From Camillea tinctor (Eukaryota; Ascomycota; Sordariomycetes; Xylariales; Xylariaceae): DNA of 64,000 bases. The stretch spans positions 248,001 to 312,000 of the forward strand of contig MU394061.1 in assembly GCA_022578605.1 (NCBI GenBank). Direction: 5' to 3'. The position numbers and the translations under genes are program-made. The first letter of the stretch is position 1, and every line of letters begins with the position of its first letter. The notes under the pieces are model-generated. The model saw only the letters and a list, made by a program, of their open reading frames with translations. It ran no database searches and was not told the DNA's origin. Shown here piece after piece: positions 11,201 through 23,426 of this stretch.

Positions 11201-13842
11201 ATTTATCCTCAGGCCACCTCCCGTTCCCTTCCTCTCTCACCCCCTATCCTGTAACCCCCCTTCTTTTTTCTTTTTTTCGCTACTTTATTTCTTTCCCCAT
11301 TTGGGGAGAGGGCAACAAATAAAGGAACGAAGATCTTCCTAATAATATTGATCTTCGTACTATTCCCACCCATTGCCTAAAATCCCGCTACACCATAACT
11401 GGGCCTAGAGTGGGAGAAAGGGAGGAAGCTAGGAAGTAACTATTTCCCCGAATGTCGCACAACATAGCCCATTCACGACGACCGCGGGGTTTTTTTACCT
11501 TGTGTTATGTTGTGCTGTGCTGCGCTGCGCTGTACTGTGATGTGCTGTGTTGCGTCCCGTGCCGCGGAGAGACGTGCAAACCAGGGGTGTGGAGGGAGAT
11601 ACAGCAACCGAAACAACAGGGAAAGCAAGAAAACCAAAAAGCGACCCGGCGGGTATCAAGCCACGGCGGCAAAGAAAAACTCAAACAATCCCCCAACCAG
11701 CGTTTGAGCGGGGGGGGGGGCCAAAAGGAAACAATTAACAAAAATTCCATAAGATAAGTGTGCATGAGAAACGCCAGGACCGTACATGACTGCAGGATGC
11801 ATGCATGGGGCGAGAGAGAGGTGCTGTGCGGGGGACATTGGGCGAGCCGTTATAGGTAGGCTTCTGGACGGGATACGACGCACACGACGCGACCGGACGC
11901 ATGTTCACTGCAAGGCCAGCGACTCGACTAGTACAACTTGCGAACCATCGAAGAAGTGCAACCCCCCCACCTAAGCGCTGGGTCCCCTTTCGAGGTGAGG
12001 TTCGGCACCGGTCCGAAGTTGACGTTGAGTGTTACGCTGATGGGGAGTAGCATTTGTGCGGCTACCTTGGCTTACGGAACCTGCAAATTCCATCGTCCAT
12101 GTAACGTTCTACTTGCCTCCCGCCCGGTGTGCCTGTTTGTCGCGGTGTTCCTCGCCGCAATGGCGACGGCGGGGAGTCGTGGAATCGACTTCAAAGCCAC
12201 CGGAAGCTTTGCGGGCATGGACCTTGGCACGGCATAGGAGCTTGGCTTTGCGACACGTGGGTTAAACAAGTATAATAGTGCTCGAGCGCTCGTCTACAGG
12301 AGCTAGAAAGGGATAACTAGCCGAGCTCGTCGAACCCGAGAGCTCCGGGACGAATGTGAAAGCTATGGATATGATATCGTTCTAGAACTGAGCGCCACAT
12401 TCCCAAAGTAGATGAGACTGAATCCAGCCTTATGAAATAGAGCCCCCCTCTTTCCTACATGAGATGATGATTAAACTAATATAAGTGGATTTCCCATTAG
12501 TGTGGCCGATTGTTTGGAACTTGGCTGAATATACGGTACAGTCGCAGAGCCGGATCGCTCGGTTAATATCAACGCACGTTTTATGTATGGTGCATGCACC
12601 GAGGATCTTGCTGCCCATATAGGCGGTAAACGAGCCCTTGTTGACGCTCAAACGGAGCCCAATAACAACCACAATAGTCACCACCAACGATTAGCGGTGA
12701 TCCCTGGGGTTGGGCCCTGCTTAGGTTGCAGAGGTTTTATCATCTCACTGACTACAGTGACAAAAAGGTGAATTAGTCGTAACAAAGTGGATAAACAAGC
12801 CGTCTCGTCACCGTGCTTGACGATATGATATTCACATTCGACTTTTTGAAATGGGAAGGACGCCGGGCTCTCTAGACGGCTCGCGAACTCGCAAAGTCGA
12901 GAGGTGCCGTGGGGACAAGAAGCTAGGCTAGAGAATAAAACCCCAGGTGGCCCCATGCAATGCAGATCGATATCTTAGAGGAGCTGTCTGGGCCGGTGGC
13001 GCAGCGGTCGTTGCTAACTGCATTTGAAAGAAAAGAGCTGCCGCTAAGACGCTCGAAACAAGGGTGACCGGGGACTTGGGATTTGGGATTGTATATCAAC
13101 ACGTGGAAACAGGCCACTGGGAAACAAAACATCAAAAGAAAAAAACAAACAACACATGTGGACTTGATTCTCATTCCTAAATCCTCTCTTCATGCCAGCT
13201 TGGGGCCGTGGATAACCAAGCCATATGTCTAATGAATGTTCTCTCTCTCCTTTTGTTATTTTTTTTTTCTCTTCATTTTCCATTTTTTCTTTGCTTTGCC
13301 TATAATACGAACAATGGTCAGTCCCAGATTGAACTCAAGGTGGGAATACCGACAGGATGGGTCAGACCCAATAACTAGCAAATCCACTCCTACGCCAAGA
13401 TGCATATGTCAACAACTGACCTTGCGTGTCATTTCATAAATCTGATGAACAGCAAGGGATGCCCTTTTGTTCGCCTAGCCCGTTCGAGGCACTGTCCCAT
13501 TTCTCCTGGCAAAGGTCTCCCAAGTAGGTAGTAGTGGTAGTAGTGGTTTAAGTCGTAAATAGGAGACTATCCCTAAAAATCCAGCGAAATATCTTCTTGT
13601 GCCAATGGGGAGGACCTCAAAGGTCTATAATAGGCACAGGGTTCAGAATGTGTCAGGGGTATAATGGAGCCTCAAGTCCCCATAGTCGAATTGTGGTGGT
13701 GGAAAACAAAATACCAACCACTGATATGTAAGTAAGCATGGGGCATCATCTCATGAGATCTCTTGAGGCTACACCAAGTGGTGTGGTTCTTAGCTCATCG
13801 GATGTCCTGTTTCGGCTATCACTTTTCTTGGCGCAGCTCTTC
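8229..13842. other. Gene-poor 5.6-kb stretch
   Basis: No supported gene. Contents seen: a tRNA-like element at 9868-9923 (listed separately), a TGTGC-type imperfect pentamer run at about 11505-11555, a poly-G run at about 11710-11720, an inverted repeat ACGAAGATC/GATCTTCGT at 11328-11358, a CACCTAGGTG palindrome at 10346-10355, and pyrimidine- or purine-rich microsatellites at about 10525-10550 and 13240-13295. Open frames here are short, overlap on both strands and lack family motifs. Confidence 0.5.
9868..9923 (-). other. tRNA-like element (degenerate tRNA or SINE head)
   Basis: On the minus strand this segment has an A-box-like TAGCTTAGC, a 15-nt stem-loop CCTTGGTGATCAAGG (9889-9903) where the anticodon arm would be, and a perfect B-box core GGTTCGATACC, bounded by complementary ends CAGGTA/TACCTG. 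It is only 56 nt long and lacks a proper T-stem and U33, so it is not a working tRNA as read. It may be a decayed tRNA gene or a tRNA-derived SINE fragment. Confidence 0.35.
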
Positions 13843-14832
13843 TTAATTACCCCACTGCTGAGGTGCCGGAACCCAGGTATTGTACGGGTGAGCTGGGAAT
13901 GTTTCCCCAGTAGACGGCGACGAAGGATCAGCCATTGCTCCTCTCAGAGCGGGATCTACCATGTCATGTTCCATGCCCGCATCATGGTAGTATGGGCTCC
14001 ATTCCGGCGGTAAACCAGCGCTGTCTGCGAAGTTGACAAAATCTTGATACTGATCAAAATTGGAGTAGTGTTGTCCTGGTCGAGTCTTAGTTATTTATGT
14101 TCGAACCAATGACAATGCTATTAGAAAAATATTAAGTGAAAAAAAAGGAGGAATTGAATTGCGTATAAGATTCCCGGCAGCTAATGAGATGCGATGGGGG
14201 AAGAAAAAAGAAAGAGAAGAAAGAGAGAAAAAAAAAAGTAAATAGAAGCGATTGGGGCTTTGCTTACTCCCATGGTCATAAAATTCGTGCCCGGGAACGA
14301 GCTGGTGATAAGATTGAGCAACGGCGTGATCGGAGATGCTTAGATCATGACAATTTGTGTCTAGAAATTGAGAATCCTGTATACTATGATCTGTATCCAA
14401 GTCGGACACAGAAAGCGTGGCAGAGTCTGTAGATGAATCTTGCTCGTTCATCACGACCTGCTGACCCTCATCGGAAGCAGGGGCATCGGGAGATCTCGAG
14501 GCAGCCTCATGAGCCCCATGTGAGAGACGATGATGGCGCGTCAACAGATCCCGACGCGAGAATGCAGCGCCGCAGCGGCATATATAAGGCTTCTCCTTGG
14601 TATCTGTAGTCGGTATTAGCTTCCTGTCGTGTCTAGTTTTGTGGTGGAGTAGGGATCAAATGTAAAGTTGGGGTAACGAACGCGTTCGCACGTGGCGTTC
14701 CAGGTGCTCAGATCGTTTAAAGCTTCTTCCGCAGTGTGGACATAGACGTTGCTGTACAACCGATGACCCATCTCGTCGTCGACGGCGGGCCTGGGCCTGG
14801 GCTTGGGTTTGGTCAGTCTGCTTCTCGGCCAT
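13843..14832 (-). CDS. C2H2 zinc-finger protein, short
   Basis: Three exons (14832-14682, 14603-14268, 14075-13843) encode 239 aa with consistent phases. Exons 1 and 2 join inside the classic inter-finger linker, giving HTKEKPY. Finger 1 is C31-x2-C34-x12-H47-x3-H51; finger 2 is C59-x-C61-x12-H74-x4-H79, the shortened second finger usual in fungal two-finger regulators. An Arg run at 16-20 may be a nuclear signal. The rest is acidic and Gln/Ser-rich, ending in HPYNTWVPAPQQW. In many fungal proteins of this kind an approximately 600-residue Fungal_trans domain follows such a motif; here a stop comes two codons later. So this is either a genuinely short DNA-binding protein or the remaining front half of a longer gene. 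Confidence 0.75.
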
Positions 14833-17800
14833 GGGAAAGCAAAGCAGCAACAGTAGCAGCAGGAACAAGCGGCTAAGTCTCTTGCTATCTAAGGTAGTGT
14901 TTAGGTTGGATGTGGGTGTATAAGTCTAAGTACGTATGGTTGGAGAAGGGGCAGAGCTTTCACACACACGGTGGTCGAATTGTGGGGGGGAGGGCAAAGG
15001 GAGCCAAGCCCAAGGGAGAGAGACACAAGAACAGGGGGGGCCACCTGATTTTGTAGTACCACCGCCTTCTCCACCCCATCATCTATGGTTCTCTCGACAG
15101 GGGGGAACTTCTTCTCTTTGACGAGTCCCGTGTGTGGGGTAACACCCTCTGCCGACATATCCCGTTCACGCCGGTCCAGAAGCCAATGATAAGTCGGACA
15201 ATCCACCACCGACGCGCTGTTGTTCTTCTTCTTCTGCTCTTACACTTGTAACCACTGGCTGCCCTTTTCGCTGGCACGCTGGCGATCTTTTTTCGCTTAA
15301 GTGAGCCCCTCGACACTTGCCCGTTTATTATCATCATCATTATATTAAGTCCTAATTTGTGTTGCATGCTCTATGGACCCTGAAACGACATCACTATGCA
15401 TGCGGCGTTGAGTATAAGCTTTTCCTTCTTCCCCTTTGGATTATTGCTGCAACTCTCGTCCATGATATCAACATATTGTGGCTTATGTCTGCCTTTGCTC
15501 TTTCTTCAGATAACGGATGCGTGATTTGGGAATCCCCACGCAAAGGCGGAAAGCAGCATAGAAGAGGTAGGTGGCTTTTCCCAGATCACACCAAGTTAGG
15601 AAGGTATAGGTTGAACGTATTGCGTGCTGTATGTCTGATGCTTGATAGACTATGTTATGGTGTTCTAGAAAGCAATGTTCAATGTCTTAGTCAGGGGTGC
15701 AGTACATATAACACGCAGCTCTGTTTCATCTAGCAGCTCGACCTTCCACGCGTCTCATCGATTCGGTCTCACGTCGTGCTCTGTTTTTTTCTTCGACTCC
15801 GGACCGAAAGAGGGAAAAGATTAGATATCGAACTCGTCAGCTTCGATGTAGAGTAGTATTTCATGAGCCCTTTACAGCAATGTTTTGCAGACCAACCCCC
15901 TTTATTTTGTTCCGAAAAGATCCTTTTTAATGCTGCGTACAGGTTGTTCGATGCAACAAATATGCGCCTATTTGCTTGCGTGGCAAGAAAATAAAAAGGC
16001 GAGACAATTAGGGCTGTGCTTCCAGCCTGATACCTACTTCTATTTCCGAAACTCCGTCGTACCGAAAAGGCATTCCAGATGTTTAGGTGTCATGCATATC
16101 AGAGTAACGGTGCAACCAATGTCAGCTGTGCCTGAGTAAACATAACATTTAAACGCTACGATATCTAGGCGCTAGCTAGGAAAACGTTCGGTTTCTGACA
16201 CGTATTCCAGTTCTCGACATAATTCCGTCTCCTATTACTACCAAGACCATGTAAAGAATCTGCACAGATAAAAGAACATAACCTATCCGAAAGCTCGGCT
16301 CCTAGACTCGGAGGGATCCGTGGGATATGACCTGATTGAGGCGTTTTGGGTTGTCAAATACGGTCAGACCTACAGGTATCCCGTGCCGCCACCTAGGTAT
16401 TTTGCTCCGGTGCATATACACCTTATAATAGGGGTTTCGATGAGGATGTGATTTAGCAGATGCACAAAGCTGTTTATAGTCTCACGACCGTAGTGTGACT
16501 ACAAAAACAGTCTGTTGGAAACAACTGTGCGTATCACATTACCATGGAAATCCACAGTACATACCAGCACTTGGTGAAGATATAGGTATATAAGTTATAG
16601 TGTACAATTGGGTAACAACCTAGTACGGTAGAAAAGAGATGGATCAAAATCAGGGGCTGTGGGGATTTCAACGTTCAGATGATCTGAGGTCTCTATACTA
16701 TTGGTTTTTATTACTGTGCACTTACATCGATTAGCGCGGAGGCAATCTGCATAACACGTGGGAAACGCGTCGATTAAAAGCTTGTCTCCTATAGCATGCT
16801 CCGCTTTAGTAATTCATTACCGGTCTTGACCCGGCGTTTCATCTAGGAATCGAGCTAAGAGAATGTTGGAACGGACACTAAACAAATGCAGCCGGTGGGT
16901 TGGGACTGCGAGGCGGGAATGTGTTTCTAAAATAGAAAGTATCTGCATTCAAACCCATCTCGAAATTTGCTATAGGAGGGTCACTAGGATGAAAGTCACT
17001 CCACAATATACCTAGTTATAGAGGCCGGCGATGTACTAGACCGGCCATAATAGCAACTTAAAAAGCCTTACTATTAGACATATTTATATACATCGACAGT
17101 TATTCGGTTTGAGATATGCCTACATAAATGAACTTAAAATATTACATTACGTAAAGACTATTGTCTGGGATGTTTATAAAAAGGGGGAATTGGCTATACC
17201 GTGGAGTTAAGTTGTGAATCCTGTGGGTCAAGTGGGTATAGTATAAAAAGCTTGGATTGACTTCAAGTTTTCAATCCTCCTGATACAAATTTGTGTTATG
17301 CCAATGATAGTTGTATGTATTTAGATATATATATCCTGGTTATATGGTCCTTGGGGCTACTGATGTCATTACTGAGAAGTCTGTTTTATAGGATAAAGTG
17401 GATTTCATTCTTGCACAAGTACCTGCTTACTTCTCATATCAAACACTGTCCCTTCATTATTTGTGCTCTCATCAGTGATAGAAAGCTATTTCTGCAAACT
17501 TCTAAGTTAGGGAGTCTGTTTTTGCTACATGCTAGAAATTATAGATCTTTGGGAAGCGTTATCAATAAGGCTAACTCTCGAAGTTGTTCATGAAGTAAAA
17601 GTTCCTATCCCATCGAAATTTACACTGATACGTTGTGCCATAGGCTCCTCAACACGCCTTTAGGAAATATTGTTTCCCTCTATAAAGCAGTTGATTGGGT
17701 ACCTATCTACCACTTAAAACGTGATCGAAGACTGGATCACTCAACCGCAAAGAGGGGTCGGGAAATTCTTTTTCGTGCTACACGATCGCCTCCGTGGTTT

Positions 17801-19200
17801 AAGTGCTACTTAAAATCTAATGTTACAATCTTTTTCTTCCATAATATTATTTGTCATATTGTCACCTATAAATACTACCTGTTTTAGTGTGTCATTTATA
17901 TCATGTTCGCCGAAGTAGCTGGACTCTGACTCAACACATTAATATGATAATATCTAAGCTTACCTAAATCTATCTATATATATACCTTTTTTTCATCGTA
18001 TACATACACCCCTTTCGTATTTGAATAAACTATAGGATAGGAAGATTGGTTGAAATATTGCATAGACGAAGAATCCCTTTAGCATATATACCAAAGGAGA
18101 TGTGTTGATGATACGCTACTTGAGGGTTTAACACAACGTAATACTATAAGCCAGACGAAGAGATACAGAAAGAAAAAGGTAGACATACTCAACAAAACAG
18201 AATTATCCAATCGATACTAGCTATATTAGTGTTTATATTACCTCCCAACTTTGAGATATGCAGTCATAATCAAGATGACATCTGGACCATCCGAGCAGCC
18301 CCTTTCAGAATCTTAGGTTCCCAAAGTTCCTTATCTCCAACAGGATACTTGAAGGTTGGATGAGAGATCACTAAAGCTGTCAAGACCTTCCCAGCTGGGT
18401 AGACTTGTGGGTCGACTTTGCCCTGGGCAGATTGAACATTCGGTTGACGATGGACGTGGTCGTATTCCAGATCCCAAAAGCTCAACACTTTGTCATTACT
18501 AACCACAAAGAAATCGTGGGACGAATTAATATTAATCGGTAACCCTACCATAGTATCACGACTGTATAAGATTACTATGGTAATTTTCAAAGTATTTATG
18601 AAACTACATGTCAACAGTATGTTAGGTCATGGGGTACTATGTAGTACATATCTCTCAAGGGAAAAGAAAGTATTTTAGATATGCAGTAGCTGTAGTTCTA
18701 GTTTCCCGCACAACAACATTGTGATTACTTTAGCTTAAGGACTAGCGGTTACAACAGAAAAAGTTGGTTCCGTGTGATATTGTGATTAGCACTAAGATTG
18801 AAAAAGCGACGCAGAATGATGTCCTTTTTAAGCACTACTATAGGTGCCTAAAGAAGCTCGGGAATATAGGCGGCCTTTTCATCTAATCAACTGAACACAT
18901 ACTAGCGAACCTAAGCCTTAGATTCTATTTGGCCATTCTCTCGTACTCCGACCCATATAAAATTTGTATGCATAATTTGGAATTGCAACCGTCCAGTTTG
19001 GACTTCGTCGTTCACGAGCTTCAATATGAAAGTCGACTTGTAGCCGATAGCCGATCGCCTTGGCCAATTCATCGATATACAAAAGCAAATATCCATTCGG
19101 TTTAAGATATCTCCAGAGTCCTAGAAATCTCTCAGGGGCAAGTTGTGAAGCATAGTTAGGGAAGTCGTGAATATATGTCCATCTAGTTCAGATTCGGGAC
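14833..19200. other. Gene-poor AT-rich stretch with coherent fragments
   Basis: No complete gene is supported. Three pieces look protein-like but match nothing I can name: minus 18270-18614 (114 codons ending in KGAARMVQMSS), minus 18918-about 19180 (about 85 codons containing RYLKPNGYLLLYIDE, stop at 18918) and plus about 16320-16450 (containing VVKYGQTYRYPVPPPR). They may be decayed exons. Open frames at 17291-17593 and 17633-17887 are AT-driven and unconvincing. Confidence 0.4.
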
Positions 19201-20036
19201 GTATAGAACAAGTACTCTATGACCTATAGGACCTTATTTTCGTTATAGCTAAAATTACTTCGCCAGATAATATGTGGCAAGATGTACTGAGGGGTTTGCT
19301 GGAAAAACTCTACAATCGAGATGGTGTCACTGTCACAGTCGAAGGTGTAAGAACATCAGTTGCCTCGCGCCTATAGACGGCTTGTACTGATACCATGCTC
19401 TAATCGAGTGAGCACTAAGGAGAGTTTATGGAAGAATCTCCTGCACCTTGGTCGGTCATTTAGAGACTACTTACTCGGTGTGGCTTATTGAATTACCCTG
19501 TCGAGCATTATGAAGCTCACTAAGTCAAATTACAGAATCCCGTATTCTACACCGAAGGTTTCAATCTCAATATTGAAGGAGCGACAAAATCGATGAACAT
19601 CAGCTCTTTTGCTGTTTGTGCAATGAATACGCGCGTCCCTATCCGGGTCAACCAACCTCGCTCTTTGGACCACGAGACATGCACTGAAGAGCCTCCTTTA
19701 GAAGGAGAACTGGTTGAATGCTGCCTTTAGGTAGCCACAGAACATGCTATCCATGGGGGGCGGGACCCGTTAAAGATCATGGGAATGGATAGAGAAGGAT
19801 CTGAAGTTGGAGGAATGAGAGAGACAAATGCTGCGAGTAGGACCATTGTATGCTGGGAAGGATGCACACCATCGAGAAAGATGGCACTTATGGAGCGAAA
19901 GACTGGCTTTTCTATTAGAGGGTGTTGAAGAACCTCCTAGGACGCGTATTACTAACACTGTCGAGGAGACGGAAGAAATCCAAAAGAAGAAAGTCATTAT
20001 CAGGGGTAACTTGCTATCGAACGAGACACAGAGCTA
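19201..20036 (+). pseudogene. DUF3632-like gene remnant, broken by stops and frameshifts
   Basis: Reading the plus strand gives family-like segments separated by stops and frame changes: EQVLYDL*DLIFVIAKITSP (19207 on), then in another frame LWKNLLHLGRSFRDYL, then SFAVCAMN, EEPPLEGELVECCL*VATE, and finally MLRVGPLYAGKDAHHRERWHLW (from 19828). The order and wording resemble Sordariomycete DUF3632 proteins as I remember them. At least two stops are TAG where the family has Trp (TGG), the change expected from CpA-to-TpA mutation on the other strand. The last open segment is 69 codons and continues to 20036. Not functional as read. Confidence 0.55.
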
Positions 20037-20491
20037 GAACAAGAATACCGTCTGATCCAGATGGAGATTAGCTCAAAACACATATCTACATACGTAGGCT
20101 AAGCTTTATTTCCCCCGGACTAGCTCGGGATCTCCGCGTTTCTTATCAACCACAAGCCTATCCGAAGTTAGGAAGCAGGAAAGCTTCAAAAGAACCACGT
20201 GGGGTAACATATAGATACACTAGATATGCCACAGCCAAGCATCAGCCAATCGCAGTTACATGAACCATTACCTAGGTAGCACATATTTGATAAGGAGAGG
20301 GGATATAACCGGAAGAGGGAAGCTCAGCTATAAGACAACAACTTATATGATGAGACAGATAGAACTAAAACAAAATCAAATCCGCGAATTGATCCCCAGT
20401 CGTGGTTTAAAACCGCGTTCTCGTCTTCTCCTCAATCGATCGACTTCCCAACAGATGACAACTTTTAGACTCCAAGTTCAGCGGATATAAA
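20037..20491. promoter_or_regulatory. Upstream region of the permease gene
   Basis: 455 nt between the DUF3632 remnant and the permease start. It holds a TACCTAGGTA palindrome at 20269-20278. No gene and no recognised binding site. Confidence 0.4.
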
Positions 20492-21339
20492 ATGGAAAAC
20501 ATAGAAAAGAAGAAATCCCAGAATGGCTCACCTCCAGCAGCTGGTGATTTTGAGAAGGGCCAGGTACAGCTCGGGACGGTTAACGACGTGCAGACCCTCA
20601 CGGTCCTGGGCTATAAGCCCGAGCTGCAACGGAACCGATCGATGTTCACGCTCCTCTTCCAATCGCTCGCCATCGCCGCGGTACCTAATCAACCTCCCCC
20701 TCCCCCTATCTTTCGTATACAAGCTCACACCCTCTTCTCAGATCCCATACGGCTTCGGCAGCCCGCTCATCAGCGCAATATACGGCGGCGGTGAGTCGCG
20801 CCCACCACCCTGCAGCTTTCAGCAACAAACCCCCCCTCCCCATCCAGAACTAACGACCAGCAGGCCAGCTGCCCATGTTCCTGGGCTGGGTGCTGATCCT
20901 GGTGCTCGACGAGTGCATCGCGCTGTCGCTCAGCGAGCTGGCGTCGCGCTACCCGACGTCCGCGGGGCCGTACTACTGGTCGTTCCAGCTGGCGGACCGG
21001 CGGTGGCGCACGGTGCTGTCGTTCGTCACGGGCTGGGCCTGGCTCGTGGGCAACTGGACCATCACGCTGTCGGTCAACTTCGGGTTCGCGAGCCTGGTCG
21101 CCGCCTGCGTGTCGCTGTACCACCCGGGCTTCGCCGTCGCCGCCTGGCAGCTGCTACTGATCTTCTACGCCCTGTGCTTGCTCGCGTTCTGCGCCGCCGC
21201 GTACGGCAACAGGATCCTGCCCGTCGTGGATACCGTGTGTGCCGTGTTCACCGCGCTCAGTATCGTCGTCACGTGTGTGTGCTTGTCCGTGAAGGCGGAC
21301 GCGGGCAGGCATTCTCCCAGCTATACTTTGGTCAGTTGT

Positions 21340-21373
<34 letters not shown>

Positions 21374-22704
21374 CGGGGGGGGGGGGGGGGGGGGGGCGGG
21401 GGGGGGGGGGGGGGGGGGGCTNNNNNNNNNNGCGGTGTTCCCCGCGCCCTATAACGTCGTCCCGTGGGGTGGTTTGGCCGTGCAGGGGGCCGGGGGCCGG
21501 CTTTCCCCCCCCCATACTTTTGTACGTTGTGCCCCCCCCCCCCCCCCCCCCCCCCTCCCGGGCTCTCCTTGGGTGCTGGCTGATGGACACCGTGGAGCGG
21601 CGCGGCGTACTGATTCGGCGTAGGGACACTACGACACGAGCCTCTCCGGTTGGGGCAGCTTTTCGTTCTGGATCGGGGTTCTGCCTTCGGCTTACACGTA
21701 CGTGCCAACCCAAAACTGCTGAGCGATTCATGGGAACTGACAGCGGTGATGCAGATTCTCAGCCATCGGGATGGTCTCCTCGATGGCCGAAGAGTGCGGC
21801 AACCCCACCGTCAAGCTACCGAACGCGATCTCCCTCTGCGTGCCCGTAGGCGGCATAGCTGGTCTGTTTTTCGTGAGCCGCACCCCCTGAATCCTTCGCA
21901 TCCTCCCATATCAGTCCAGGGAAGAAGAAACCCTCACTAACTTCCCTACAGATAATCCCCATCTGCGCCACCCTCCCCGACCTAGGGGACATCCTCACCG
22001 CGCCCGTCGGCCAGGCTCTGCCCTACATCTTCGGGCGGGTGATGGGGTCGCCGGGGGGCGGCCTCGCGTTGACGGTGCTCGTGCTCGTCATCACGCTCTT
22101 CTGCAGCATCTCGATCACGGTGGCCGCGTCGCGGTGCACGTGGGCGTTCGCGCGGGACAACGCGCTGCCCTTCGCGCGGCTGTGGTCGCGCGTGGACGCC
22201 CGGCACGGGACGCCGATCTGGGCGCTCGCGCTGACGACGCTGGTGCAGGTGCTCCTGGGGCTCATCAACCTGGGGTCGTCGTCGGCGTTCCTGGCGTTCG
22301 TGTCCGTGGGCGTGATCTCGCTGGCGGTGTCGTACGGGATCCCCGTGGCCATCTCGCTGTACTACCGCCGCCGCGAGGTCAACGGCGCGCGCTGGACTAT
22401 GGGCCCGCTGCTCGGCCCCGTGGTGAACGCGCTCGCCCTCGCCTGGATCCTCTTCGAGGTCGTGCTGTTCTCCATGCCCACCGCGCTGCCGGTCACCGAG
22501 GCCAGCATGAATTACGCTATCGTGGTGTTCCTCGGGTTCATGGCGCTGAGCGCTATCTGGTATGCGCTTTACGCTCGCAAAGGTAAGATGTCGGCCCCCG
22601 CTGCCCCTGGGAGAGAATCGTGCGCCGAGTAACTAACCAACTAAACCTACATCTCAGTCTACAAAGGCCCGCCAGAGTCCGATGGACTTGCGGCTGATTC
22701 TTGA
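20492..22704 (+). CDS. APC-superfamily permease (GABA/choline-type, Uga4/Hnm1-like)
   Basis: Seven exons (20492-20680, 20742-20790, 20864-21330, 21624-21697, 21755-21872, 21952-22582, 22658-22704) close to 524 aa. The joined protein has about 12 hydrophobic segments. Landmarks are IPYGFGSPLISAIYGGG, the LDECIALSLSELASRYPTSAG helix, SFWIGVLPSAYTFSAIGM, SSMAEECGNPTVKLPNAI, GGGLALTVLVL, ASRCTWAFARDNALP and MNYAIVVFLGFMALSAIWYA. Members are plasma-membrane or vacuolar proton symporters for GABA, choline or amino acids; the substrate cannot be assigned here. The third intron contains a poly-G run, a 10-N gap and a duplicated stretch, but both flanking exons join perfectly as SYTL-GHYDTSLSGW, so the coding sequence itself is complete. 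Confidence 0.9.
21331..21623 (+). other. Intron 3 of permease with assembly gap and artefactual duplication
   Basis: It runs from GTCAGT to TAG. It holds a G-run with two interspersed C (21340-21419), ten N (21422-21431), then 100 nt (21432-21531) that are an error-filled ungapped copy of 21241-21340, then 24 C (21532-21555). The copy begins GCGGTGTTCC against GCCGTGTTCA and ends TACGTTGTG against GTCAGTTGTG. This looks like a sequencing or assembly failure at a long G/C homopolymer. The true intron is probably much shorter. Confidence 0.85.
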
Positions 22705-23426
22705 CCAACACCTACTCAACTCGTTTACGGTTCGGAAAATTGATTGTCGAATAAACTACGTTTTGGATTTCATTGGAGCGTCCGGAGAGTGGAAATTGGT
22801 TACATGATTAGAGGATTCCCAAGATGAACGGCTTGGCGTTTTTTATACCTATATCTGCTGTATTTTACCGTAATTCAATCGTATAATGTCTTGATGTTTT
22901 CTGAATTCAAAATCCTTAGGTAATCAGGAACTATATATAACATGTCAACCAGTATGTGTTAGAGCTTCTATGCCGTCGTGTTCAGTAAAACCCCATTTTG
23001 GGTTATAGGCAAATGTCGGGATGATAGTAGGAGGTAGAATACGAGATCTCGACTGTAGTCCAACGGCTAATACGAGCACCATCAGGTATTTTGCCCCTTT
23101 CTCGTATTACGTTCAATTTAGCCAATTATGAACAACCCTGTCCATTAGGTTCTTACATATTGAAGTCTTGACAAGTAAAAATATGTTGTTGTATAGTTAT
23201 GGCATGAGCAGTCTCTGACTCTAGCCCATATCTCGGGACCTAAAAGCGCATGCATTGCTTTTCCGAACCTTCTTCCTTCTCTTAAACGCCGGTACGTAAG
23301 GTACATACATGTATTTATCAAGCAGAAATGCATCATCCATCTATCCCTCATCAAGCTTGTAGTCCCAAATGCGATGCACGTAATATGCTTCGGTTGCCCA
23401 GTCCCCTATCAGTTGCATCCAGCACG
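22705..23426. other. Intergenic between convergent genes
   Basis: 3' flanks of the permease and SKI8. AT-rich, with no gene or repeat seen. Confidence 0.6.

Noticed and set aside
11452..11765. Open frames over the TGTGC-type repeat
   Set aside because: Low-complexity translation on both strands with no homology cue.
12980..13065. Possible tRNA beginning GGGCCGGTGGCGCAGCGGT
   Set aside because: The start resembles a tRNA, but no anticodon stem, B box or matching 3' acceptor strand follows.
20523..21849. Long open frames across the permease gap, rich in Gly
   Set aside because: They translate the poly-G run and the N gap. Splicing 21331-21623 out gives a continuous permease.
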